A stretch of DNA of 22,184 bases from Sphingomonadaceae bacterium (GTDB lineage: Bacteria; Pseudomonadota; Alphaproteobacteria; Sphingomonadales; Sphingomonadaceae): NCBI GenBank assembly GCA_016742125.1, contig JACVCM010000052.1, forward strand, positions 1 through 22,184. Direction: 5' to 3'. The notes under the pieces were generated by a model, which saw only the letters and a program-made list of their open reading frames with translations, had not been told where the DNA came from and searched no databases. Made by a program: the position numbers and the translations under genes. Below, in pieces: positions 14,857-21,245 of this stretch. Within the stretch, counting starts at the first letter, position 1. Each line of letters begins with the position of its first letter.

Positions 14857-15160
14857 ATGTGCTTTTTGGGGGTCGGGGGCAAGGGGTCGGTTTACAAAGA
14901 GGCGTGGAGCGACTCGTTTTCCAGCTTCATATGTTCCTTTTTTGTTCAAATCTCTTTCCTACACGCGCAGGATATGTTGTGTTGGATCCGGCACATAAGG
15001 AGTCGCAGCGTGACGATGGTTCCGCAAATGGAATATGGCGGTTTTCTGCGTTGCTAGGGTGGAAACTTAATGTCTCCTTCCGGATCGCCGCTCATCGCTG
15101 TTGCCTTTTGGCAGGCGCGGGGACAGAAAGACCACTCAACGATAATCCGGAGGGATATTG
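14857..15160. other. Divergent intergenic region between uvrB and the DUF3617 operon
   Basis: This roughly 300-bp gap separates divergent genes and must hold both promoters. Apart from the LexA box (14933-14947) and the GGAGGG ribosome site of the DUF3617 gene (15149-15154), I see no clear -35/-10 pair, RNA gene or repeat. Open frames here are not supported by codon pattern or ribosome sites. Confidence 0.6.
14933..14947 (-). promoter_or_regulatory. LexA (SOS) box of uvrB
   Basis: The sequence GTTC-N7-GTTC (14933-14936 and 14944-14947; GAAC-N7-GAAC on the uvrB strand) is exactly the direct-repeat LexA box known from alphaproteobacteria. It lies 77 bp upstream of the chosen uvrB start, so LexA repression and DNA-damage induction are likely. 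It could also affect the divergent lipoprotein operon about 210 bp away, but that is less likely. Confidence 0.8.
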
Positions 15161-15703
15161 ATGCGTAAACTTCTGATGCTCGGCGCTGCGGCGCTCGCGC
15201 TTTCGGCCTGTTCGAACAAGGGTGCCGATGCCGATGGCGATGGCAAGATTTCTGATGCCGAGGCCACGGCTGAAATGGGCAAGGGCGGCGCGATGGCGAT
15301 GAAGCCCGGCCAGTGGGAGGTGAAGATCAGCTTCGACAAGATCGAGGCACCGGGCGTGCCCGCCAATCTCCAGGGCAAGATGAAGGAGGAGATGGGCAAG
15401 GGCATGACCCAGCAAAGCTGCCTGACGCAGGAACAGGTGGACAAGCCCGGTGGCGATTTCTTTGGCGCGCCCGCCGAAGCCAATTGCACCTTTGAAGAAC
15501 TGGCCCGCTCCGGCAATTCGATGAAGGTCGCGATGTCGTGCAAGCCCGGCGGCAACATGGTGGTGAAGAGCAAGATGGACGGCAAGTTCGCTGCCGAAAC
15601 CTATACGATGAACATCGAGCAGGCGACCGAAGGCACCCCGATGGGCGCGGTCAAGATGACCGGCAAGATCGAGGGCAAGCGCGTTGGGGATTGCCCCGCA
15701 TGA
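15161..15703 (+). CDS. EF-hand/DUF3617 lipoprotein (first of a tandem pair)
   Basis: This 180-residue protein begins with a lipoprotein signal peptide and lipobox LSAC (Cys17). Only five residues later comes a canonical 12-residue EF-hand calcium loop, DADGDGKISDAE (23-34), and then a DUF3617-type domain starting at MKPGQWEVKISF (about 47-58). The domain has conserved-looking cysteines in SCLTQEQ, NCTF and MSCKPGG and ends GDCPA. DUF3617 has no known function; the protein probably sits in the cell envelope. The EF-hand loop has room for only a very short preceding helix, so it may be a lone calcium loop. Start ATG 15161 has GGAGGG 6 nt upstream. The stop overlaps the start of the paralogous next gene (ATGA). 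Confidence 0.88.
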   Translation: MRKLLMLGAAALALSACSNKGADADGDGKISDAEATAEMGKGGAMAMKPGQWEVKISFDKIEAPGVPANLQGKMKEEMGKGMTQQSCLTQEQVDKPGGDFFGAPAEANCTFEELARSGNSMKVAMSCKPGGNMVVKSKMDGKFAAETYTMNIEQATEGTPMGAVKMTGKIEGKRVGDCPA

Positions 15704-16254
15704 ACCGCCCCTGGGTCGCAACAGGGGTGGGGATTTTGGCCCTCGCACTCACATCATGCTCTGACAACAGCGCCGACAGGGATGGCAATGGCATCATCGA
15801 CGCCGATGAGCGCGCTGCCGAGATGGACTACGACGCCTTCATCCCGATGAAAGCCGGACAATGGGAAACGAAATTTGTCTTCACCGACATCGACGTGCCC
15901 TCGCTCGGCAAGGCGCAGAAACAGGAGATCATGGACGAGGTGGCCAAGAGCGCATCGAACCGCAGCTGCCTTTCGGAAGCAGAGGCGAAAAAGCCCGGCG
16001 CGGATTTCTTTGGCGGCGATGGCGCCGACAAATGCGTCTACAAGGCGTTCGACGTGTCGGGCCAGAATGTCCGCATGAAATTGTCGTGCGGCATGGACGG
16101 CATGGGCAGCGTGGACATGGAATTGAAAGGTGTGATGGGAGAGACCGAGTTCAACTATGAAAGCCAGGTCGATGTCCGCCTGCCGCTTATCGGCAAGGTC
16201 AAGATGAAGGGCAACGCGCTCGGCAAACATGTCGGTGCATGTCCGGCGGCATGA
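15700..16254 (+). CDS. EF-hand/DUF3617 lipoprotein (second of a tandem pair)
   Basis: This 184-residue paralogue of the preceding gene has lipobox LTSC (Cys20), an EF-hand loop DRDGNGIIDADE (26-37) with all calcium-ligand positions filled, then the DUF3617-like region beginning MKAGQWETKFVF. The Cys pattern (SCLSEAE, KCVYK, LSCGMD, GACPA) repeats that of its neighbour. Sequence identity is moderate, so the duplication is old, yet the lipid anchor, calcium loop and domain order are kept. It starts at ATG 15700, overlapping the previous stop by four bases, and its own stop overlaps the next gene's start in the same way, indicating translational coupling. Function unknown. Confidence 0.87.
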   Translation: MNRPWVATGVGILALALTSCSDNSADRDGNGIIDADERAAEMDYDAFIPMKAGQWETKFVFTDIDVPSLGKAQKQEIMDEVAKSASNRSCLSEAEAKKPGADFFGGDGADKCVYKAFDVSGQNVRMKLSCGMDGMGSVDMELKGVMGETEFNYESQVDVRLPLIGKVKMKGNALGKHVGACPAA

Positions 16255-17387
16255 GGTTCGCGGTAACCCTTTTGATGGCTTTGGTGCTGACCGGCTGCGC
16301 TGCATCGCCGCCGCCCGGGGCGAGTGCCCCGGCGGCCATTCGGCCAGCCAATGTCAAGGTAGACTTTACCGCGCACAAGATCCGCACCGACTTCGTTCGC
16401 GGCGATGCCGGGGTCGCGGGGCGGCCGGTGAGGATAGACGATCCGGTGCGGGTTGCATCGATATCGAAGCTGGTGGTGGCGCTGGGCGCGATGCGGCTGG
16501 CGCAGGACGGACGGATCGATCTCGACCGCGATGTCGGCCTCTATCTAGGTTGGCCGGTCCGCAATCCTGCCTTTCCCGACACGCCGGTGACGATGCGGCA
16601 ACTGCTCTCGCATCGCAGCGGGCTGCGCGACAAGATCGATTATATCGTACCGCTCGACGGGGATTTGTCGAAGGTGATGGCCAATCCCGAAGCATGGGAA
16701 GCGCGATATCCGCCAGGGGCCTATTTTAGTTACGCCAATATCAACTCACCGCTCATCGCCGCAGTGATGGAGGCGGCGACGGGTGAGAGGTTCGACCGGT
16801 TGATGGCGCGGCTGGTGCTCGAACCGCTGAAGCTCGACGCCTGCTATAATTGGGGCGCGGGGTGCAGTGACGGACGGCGGGCGGAGGCGGTGACCCTGCT
16901 CCGCCCCAATGGCGACCTCGCCCGCGATGCGGCAATGAAGGGGCCAGATCGCTGCGCGGTCTATCCGGCGAGCGACGGCAGCTGCGATGTGGAGAAGCTC
17001 TACCGGCTCGGCCGCAATGGGTCGGCGTTCAGCCCGCAGGGGGGGTTGCGCATTTCGGCACGCGATCTGGCGAAAATCGGGCGGGTGATGCTGAGCGAAG
17101 GCGCGCCATTGTTGTCGAAAATGACCTTTGCCGAAATGATCGGCCCGGTCTGGACCTTCAACGGCAGCAATGGCGACGACGACAAGGGGTATTTCAAGGC
17201 CTACGGCCTAGGTGTTCACTGGCTTGATGACGGGAAGGGCGGGCAGTGGATCGGCCATGTAGGGGAGGCCTACAGTTTGCGCGCCGGTTTCTGGGTGAAC
17301 CGCAAGGCGGGCAAGGGTTTCGTCCGCTACGCGACCATGGTGGATGAGTTCGCAGCCGTCGGCCATTGCTTCGAGAATTGCCCGTGA
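16251..17387 (+). CDS. Lipoprotein serine hydrolase, beta-lactamase (class C/DD-peptidase) fold
   Basis: This 378-residue protein has a lipoprotein signal with lipobox LTGC (Cys16) and the beta-lactamase-fold active-site triad of motifs: SxxK at Ser70-Lys73 (SISK), YxN at Tyr161-Asn163 (YAN), and HxG at His336-Gly338 (HVG) in place of KTG. The LLSHRSGL segment (about 118-125) is typical of PF00144 esterases, DD-carboxypeptidases and class C-like enzymes. It could be a peptidoglycan or ester hydrolase; resistance activity should not be assumed. Start ATG 16251 overlaps the previous stop (ATGA) and gives a clean signal peptide; an ATG four codons earlier is possible. As third gene of the lipoprotein operon it points to a common envelope role. 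Confidence 0.9.
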   Translation: MRFAVTLLMALVLTGCAASPPPGASAPAAIRPANVKVDFTAHKIRTDFVRGDAGVAGRPVRIDDPVRVASISKLVVALGAMRLAQDGRIDLDRDVGLYLGWPVRNPAFPDTPVTMRQLLSHRSGLRDKIDYIVPLDGDLSKVMANPEAWEARYPPGAYFSYANINSPLIAAVMEAATGERFDRLMARLVLEPLKLDACYNWGAGCSDGRRAEAVTLLRPNGDLARDAAMKGPDRCAVYPASDGSCDVEKLYRLGRNGSAFSPQGGLRISARDLAKIGRVMLSEGAPLLSKMTFAEMIGPVWTFNGSNGDDDKGYFKAYGLGVHWLDDGKGGQWIGHVGEAYSLRAGFWVNRKAGKGFVRYATMVDEFAAVGHCFENCP

Positions 17388-17427
17388 TAAGTTGCATCTT
17401 GCAACGAATCATCTGCGGGAGAGAAAT

Positions 17428-17817
17428 ATGATCGGCTATATCACCCTCGGTTCGAACGACCTGCCGCGCGCACGGGCCTTTTACAGCGAATTGCTTGACA
17501 CCATCGGTGGCAAGAAGCTGATGGACTTCGAAGAGAATTTCACGCTGTATGGCGTCTCGATGGACAAGCCCGGCATTGCCGTCACCAGGCCCTATAATGG
17601 CGAAGCGGCGACGCCCGGCAATGGCAATATGGCCGCGCTGGTGATGGCAGAGCGTGCCCAGGTCGACGCACTGCACGCCAAGGCGCTCGAACTGGGCGGC
17701 AGTTGCGAAGGGCCTCCGGGTTTGCGTGGCGAGGAAGGGCCGATGGCCTTTTATGCTGCCTATTTCCGTGATCCGGAAGGCAACAAGCTTTGCGTCTTCC
17801 GCATGGGACCCGCCTGA
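17428..17817 (+). CDS. VOC (glyoxalase/bleomycin-resistance fold) family protein
   Basis: This 129-residue protein has the vicinal-oxygen-chelate fold pattern: an N-terminal GYITLGSNDLPRARAFYSELL module and a second half ending YFRDPEGNKLCVFRM, as in many small VOC proteins. The first metal-ligand His of glyoxalase I is not evident (GYITLG), so it may not be a metalloenzyme of that type. The ATG at 17428 is backed by GGGAGAG 4-5 nt upstream; the longer in-frame version overlaps the hydrolase gene and is rejected. It is followed after one base by an HNH protein gene. Substrate and role cannot be told from sequence. Confidence 0.88.
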   Translation: MIGYITLGSNDLPRARAFYSELLDTIGGKKLMDFEENFTLYGVSMDKPGIAVTRPYNGEAATPGNGNMAALVMAERAQVDALHAKALELGGSCEGPPGLRGEEGPMAFYAAYFRDPEGNKLCVFRMGPA

Positions 17818-17818
17818 T

Positions 17819-18139
17819 TTGGCCCGAAAGCAGCGCGACTATTTCGAGGCGGAAGACGAAGCCGTCCAGCCGGATATATTCTGCTGGCTGTGCAGCCGTC
17901 CGATGGGCGGGGTGACCGAATGGCACCATCCGGTCCCGAAAAGCAGGGGTGGGCGCGAGCGGCAGCCGGTGCATCCGATCTGCCACCGGACTATCCATGC
18001 CAACTTCACCAACAGCGATCTTGAAAAGCGCTATGCAACGCCCGAGGCGTTGCTGGCGCATGAGGAAATCGGGCGGTTCGTGGCGTGGATCGCCAGCAAA
18101 CCGCCCGACTTTAACGCGCCTACCAAGGACCGGCGTTAG
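17819..18139 (+). CDS. HNH endonuclease-fold small protein
   Basis: This 106-residue protein contains a zinc-stapled HNH/ββα-metal motif: CxxC (Cys22, Cys25), then WHHPVPKSRGG (His36, His37), then PVHPICHRTIH (Cys55, His56, His60). The C-terminal KPPDFNAPTKDRR tail looks conserved in this group. Such proteins may nick DNA, but no target or partner is known. The frame starts with TTG at 17819, one base after the VOC stop; no ATG or GTG would preserve the CxxC part, and the N-terminal MARKQRDYFEAEDEAVQPDI reads as genuine protein. The stop is 3 nt from the stop of the convergent carbonic anhydrase gene. Confidence 0.82.
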   Translation: MARKQRDYFEAEDEAVQPDIFCWLCSRPMGGVTEWHHPVPKSRGGRERQPVHPICHRTIHANFTNSDLEKRYATPEALLAHEEIGRFVAWIASKPPDFNAPTKDRR

Positions 18140-18142
18140 CGT

Positions 18143-18880
18143 TCATCCGCGGTCGAAGAAATCGACTGCCCCGGTGTCCAGATCATAATAGGCACCGACG
18201 ACCTTCACCTTCCCGTTTTTCAGCGGTTCGGCGAGAATCGGGTCGGATGTTTCCCGGAGCCCCCGGACGACGTGGCGCACATTCATGTGGATGGCATGGT
18301 CCACCAGATCCGTTTTTGTGCCCATATTTGCCCGCGCGTCGATCACCGCCGGCAGGATTGGTTGCACCATGCGGGTCAACGAAGGCGGCAACTGGCCGTT
18401 GTCGGTTACCAACTTGGTTGCCGCATCAACCGCTCCGCACCGTTCATGGCCCAGCACGACAATCAGGGGGGTACCCAGCGCGGCAACGGCATAGGCAATG
18501 GAGCCATAGCCGGCATCATCCACATAATTGCCTGCCGTGCGGACAATGAAGAGCTCGCCAAGCCCTCCGCCAAACAGATGCTCCGGACCGACGCGCGAAT
18601 CGGCGCAGCCTACAAGAACGGCAAAAGGTGACTGGCTCTTGGCGATTTCCAGACGTCTCTTCGTCGAGATGTCGGCGACCGGATTCTGGTCGGACACAAA
18701 ACGACGATTGCCCTCGATCAACTTGGCGAGTGCCCGATCGGCCGTCATGGCGACCTTGTCCGTTGCCTTGCTCTCGGCGGCCATGGCCGGACCTGCAGAT
18801 GCAACCATCGCGGCTCCCGCAGTCAGGGCGGTGAGGCCGAGCATTGTCCTGCGGTCGGTTGCAGAAAATTCTACACTCAT
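18143..18880 (-). CDS. Beta-class carbonic anhydrase with Tat signal
   Basis: Carbonic anhydrase interconverts CO2 and bicarbonate. The 245-residue sequence shows zinc ligands Cys92, His145 and Cys148 and the Asp94-Arg96 dyad (GCADSRVGPE, GHERCGAV), the standard beta-class site. Its N-terminus is a twin-arginine-type signal: Arg10-Arg11 in DRRTMLG, a hydrophobic stretch and an AMA cleavage motif near residue 34, so the enzyme should be exported folded with its zinc to the periplasm. The ATG is 4-base overlapped with the stop of the TerC gene upstream (ATGA) and has AGGAG nearby, so the two are translationally coupled. The pairing suggests a joint role in envelope pH, bicarbonate or metal balance; this is inferred. 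Confidence 0.93.
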   Translation of the reverse strand: MSVEFSATDRRTMLGLTALTAGAAMVASAGPAMAAESKATDKVAMTADRALAKLIEGNRRFVSDQNPVADISTKRRLEIAKSQSPFAVLVGCADSRVGPEHLFGGGLGELFIVRTAGNYVDDAGYGSIAYAVAALGTPLIVVLGHERCGAVDAATKLVTDNGQLPPSLTRMVQPILPAVIDARANMGTKTDLVDHAIHMNVRHVVRGLRETSDPILAEPLKNGKVKVVGAYYDLDTGAVDFFDRG

Positions 18881-19896
18881 GGAAGGTTCTCCTGTTGATT
18901 GTTGGGGGTTGGAACAAGTGCAGGTATCGCTTCGTTCCGGGTTTTCCAGAGCGAGAAGGCGATACCGCCGAGGATCAGCGCGAATGTTACGCCAAGGCTT
19001 AGCACCGGCGGGAATTTGTCACCGTCCATCAGGAAGTCGGAGACAAAGATCTTCGCCCCGATGAACACCAGCACCAGCGCCAGCGCATATTTGAGATAGT
19101 GGAACCGGTGCACCATCGCCGCGAGTGCAAAGTAGAGAGCACGAAGTCCGAGAATCGCCATGATGTTGGACGTATAGACGATGAACGTATCCGTGGTGAT
19201 CGCGAAAATTGCCGGAACCGAGTCCACCGCAAACACCAGGTCGGCAAGATTGATGACAACAAGCGCCAGAAACAAGGGCGTCGCCGCGCGCACCATCTTG
19301 CCGGTCCTGTCATCGGGCACCATCACGAAGAATTTTTCACCATGCAGTTCCTTCGTGACCCGCATGTGGGTCGAGATATATTTGACCACGGGGTTCTTGG
19401 AAATATCCGGCTCATGGTCGGTCGCCCAGAGCATCCGGATACCTGTCGCAATCAGGAAAGCAGCGAAGATGTAGAGTACCCAGTAATATTCCTGCACAAT
19501 CGCCGCGCCCGCTGCGATCATCAGGCCGCGCAGGATGATCACCGCGATGATACCCCAGAGCAGCGCTCGATACTGATATTTCCTCGGGATCGCAAAGAAG
19601 GTGAAAATCAGGCTGATCACAAAGACATTGTCGATCGACAGCGCCTTTTCGATGAAGAAGCCCGTATAATATTTCATGCCCATGTCGGCGCCTTTCTGGA
19701 GCCAGACCCAGACGCCGAAGGCCAGCGCGATGCTGATGTAGAAAGCCGAAAGTTTGAGGCTCTCGCCGATGCCCATCTCGCGATCTTCCTTGTGCAATAT
19801 GCCAAGGTCGAAGGCGGTCAGCGCGACGACGATGCCGATAAAGGCCATCCAGAACCAGACCGGCGTTCCAAGCCAGTCCATCATCAAGAATTCCAT
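18877..19896 (-). CDS. TerC/Alx-family integral membrane protein
   Basis: This 339-residue protein has about nine hydrophobic segments and the conserved acidic membrane residues of the TerC family: Asp30 in LTAFDLG, Asp89-Asn90 in LSIDNVFV, and Asp219/Asp225 in LADLVFAVDSVPAI. TerC relatives include E. coli Alx and B. subtilis MeeF/MeeY, which export manganese, in some cases serving exported metalloenzymes. Length and layout match Alx rather than shorter TerC. The ATG at 19896 has AGGGA about 8 nt upstream. An intrinsic terminator ends only 26 nt before it, and the carbonic anhydrase gene overlaps its stop. Export of metal for exoenzyme loading is possible; the substrate is not shown by sequence. 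Confidence 0.93.
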   Translation of the reverse strand: MEFLMMDWLGTPVWFWMAFIGIVVALTAFDLGILHKEDREMGIGESLKLSAFYISIALAFGVWVWLQKGADMGMKYYTGFFIEKALSIDNVFVISLIFTFFAIPRKYQYRALLWGIIAVIILRGLMIAAGAAIVQEYYWVLYIFAAFLIATGIRMLWATDHEPDISKNPVVKYISTHMRVTKELHGEKFFVMVPDDRTGKMVRAATPLFLALVVINLADLVFAVDSVPAIFAITTDTFIVYTSNIMAILGLRALYFALAAMVHRFHYLKYALALVLVFIGAKIFVSDFLMDGDKFPPVLSLGVTFALILGGIAFSLWKTRNEAIPALVPTPNNQQENLP

Positions 19897-19922
19897 ATCT
19901 GTTTCCCTGTTTTACGCGTCTC

Positions 19923-19953
19923 AAAAAGCACCGCATGGTTGCCCATGCGGTGC
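19923..19953 (-). terminator. Intrinsic terminator/attenuator upstream of terC
   Basis: On the minus strand an 11-bp perfect stem (19943-19953 with 19928-19938), a GCAA loop and then five T form a textbook Rho-independent terminator. It follows the DUF465-like gene (stop at 19972) but ends 26 nt before the TerC start. Since no promoter can fit in that space, terC must be read through it, so it may act as an attenuator. Confidence 0.85.
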
Positions 19954-19971
19954 GGGGAGAGGGCTTATGTG

Positions 19972-20166
19972 CTAGATTTTCCGGAGACGCAGGCGTTTGC
20001 CGAATGTTTTGGCCGCGCTGTGGGCCAGTCGGTCTTTGACCGCGAGCTTCAGCCTCTTGAGCTTCTGGATACGGAAGACATCCGGCCATCGCCGCGCCCT
20101 TTCGGCACGCAGCTGCGCATCGAGTTTCTGGTGATATTGCATCAAGCGAAATACCGTGAAGGTCAT
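19972..20166 (-). CDS. DUF465 (YdcH)-like small basic protein
   Basis: This 64-residue basic protein is predicted largely helical: residues RLMQYHQKLDAQLRAERAR and the KLKRLKLAVKDRL segment match the helical-hairpin pattern of DUF465/YdcH (LKKxRLxLKD). Its function is unknown. The C-terminus is very rich in Lys/Arg (KTFGKRLRLRKI). The start at 20166 has AGAGGA about 8 nt upstream; a longer in-frame version through the structured leader is rejected. It lies upstream of the TerC and carbonic anhydrase genes on the same strand, separated by a terminator. Confidence 0.75.
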   Translation of the reverse strand: MTFTVFRLMQYHQKLDAQLRAERARRWPDVFRIQKLKRLKLAVKDRLAHSAAKTFGKRLRLRKI

Positions 20167-20198
20167 TGCTTCATCCTCTTTTGAACATTGTTGGTTCA

Positions 20199-20281
20199 AT
20201 CGGATGCCCGGTGCAGGGGTATGGCAGCGTTTCGGGGGTTTGGGGGAGGAACCGCCAAGCCATGCACCGGATACATCCGAT
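20199..20281 (-). ncRNA. Candidate structured 5' leader (long stem-loop)
   Basis: Upstream of the DUF465-like gene, three stacked helices close a roughly 80-nt stem-loop: 20199-20206 with 20274-20281 (8 bp), 20208-20215 with 20263-20270 (8 bp), and 20222-20225 with 20259-20262 (4 bp). All are perfect matches, separated by small internal loops. The apical part is C-rich on the minus strand. The stem ends 33 nt before the start codon, so it would lie in the leader mRNA. I recognise no known riboswitch. It could instead be a palindromic DNA element. Confidence 0.45.
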
Positions 20282-20385
20282 GCGGCCGACATCACGTTCC
20301 TTCGTAAGAAGCGAGCGTCAGAGGGGCCCGGTCCGCCCAAACCATATGCCGCGATTCGTGGCTTATTTCAAGACTGAATTTATCA

Positions 20386-20401
20386 ATAAGTCGCGACTTA
20401 T
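20386..20401. promoter_or_regulatory. Perfect 16-bp palindrome downstream of dapD
   Basis: ATAAGTCGCGACTTAT is a perfect 16-bp palindrome lying 5 bp after the dapD stop and within the region before the DUF465-like gene. It could be an operator for that gene or a weak terminator of dapD, but the stem is AT-rich and the loop minimal, so an operator is more likely. Confidence 0.4.
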
Positions 20402-20405
20402 CGTT

Positions 20406-21245
20406 TTAATCTCTCAATAGGTCGTTGATCGCCGTCTTCGCACGGGTTTGGGCATCCACGCGCTTGACGATGACAGCGCAGGATAGGCTGGGGCCGGGGC
20501 TGCCATCGGGGAGCGGTTTGCCGGGCAGCGATCCCGGCACAACGACCGAATAGGCCGGAACGCGGCCAACGAAAATTTCCCCGGTTGCCCGATCGACAAT
20601 CCTGCTGGTCGAGCTGATAAAGACGCCCATCGAGAGCACTGCGCCCTCTTCGACAATCACGCCTTCGACGACTTCGGACCGTGCACCGATAAAGCAGTTA
20701 TCCTCAATAATGACCGGCCCGGCCTGCAGAGGTTCCAGGACCCCGCCAATGCCGACGCCGCCCGACAAATGGACATTCCTGCCGATTTGCGCGCAACTGC
20801 CGACCGTCGTCCAGGTGTCGACCATGGTGCCTTCGTCGACACGCGCGCCGATATTTACGAAACTGGGCATGAGCACGACATTGCGACCGATGAAGCTCCC
20901 GCGCCGTGCCACCGCGCCAGGGACGACGCGAAAGCCCGCGTCACGGAACCGGTTCTCGCCCCAGCCGGCGAATTTGGACGGCACCTTGTCATAGGCAGGC
21001 GCACCCGAAGCACCACCATCGACAATGACATTGTCGTTCAATCGGAACGAAAGCAGCACCGCCTTTTTCAGCCATTGGTTGACCTTCCACTCGCCGCCGC
21101 GCTTTTCAGCAACGCGCAACGAACCGTCGTCCAGACCGGCAAGCGCCTCCTCGACGGCGTCGCGTACCTCACCCTTTGTGGCGCTGCTCACGGTATCGCG
21201 CACGTCCCACGCTGTGGCGATAATGCTGGAAAGCTGTTCGGTCAT
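20406..21245 (-). CDS. dapD: 2,3,4,5-tetrahydropyridine-2,6-dicarboxylate N-succinyltransferase
   Basis: DapD transfers succinyl from succinyl-CoA to tetrahydrodipicolinate in the succinylase branch of lysine and meso-diaminopimelate synthesis. The 279-residue length fits (E. coli 274). The left-handed beta-helix is seen as hexapeptide repeats from about residue 105 to 225 (GSFIGRNVVLMPSFVNIGA, GTMVDTWTTVGSCAQIGRNV, GVGIGGV, CFIGARSEVVEGVIVEEGAV), with the family's GARVDEGTMVDTWTTVGS segment. The start ATG overlaps the stop of the HAD phosphatase gene by four bases (ATGA), so the two are translationally coupled. The next step gene dapE is not adjacent in this window. Confidence 0.97.
   Translation of the reverse strand: MTEQLSSIIATAWDVRDTVSSATKGEVRDAVEEALAGLDDGSLRVAEKRGGEWKVNQWLKKAVLLSFRLNDNVIVDGGASGAPAYDKVPSKFAGWGENRFRDAGFRVVPGAVARRGSFIGRNVVLMPSFVNIGARVDEGTMVDTWTTVGSCAQIGRNVHLSGGVGIGGVLEPLQAGPVIIEDNCFIGARSEVVEGVIVEEGAVLSMGVFISSTSRIVDRATGEIFVGRVPAYSVVVPGSLPGKPLPDGSPGPSLSCAVIVKRVDAQTRAKTAINDLLRD

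Noticed and set aside
16251..17387. Antibiotic-resistance beta-lactamase
   Set aside because: SxxK, YxN and HxG motifs mark the fold, but HxG instead of KTG and the lipoprotein operon context fit an esterase or peptidase better; resistance cannot be claimed.
19099..20184. 361-codon + strand frame opposite the TerC and DUF465-like genes
   Set aside because: Antisense to clearly real genes, highly charged low-quality sequence and no family resemblance.
19897..20405. yybP-ykoY (manganese/pH) riboswitch before terC
   Set aside because: The 75-nt gap before terC is too short for the aptamer, and I could not find its conserved core further upstream by eye; a covariance search is needed to be sure.
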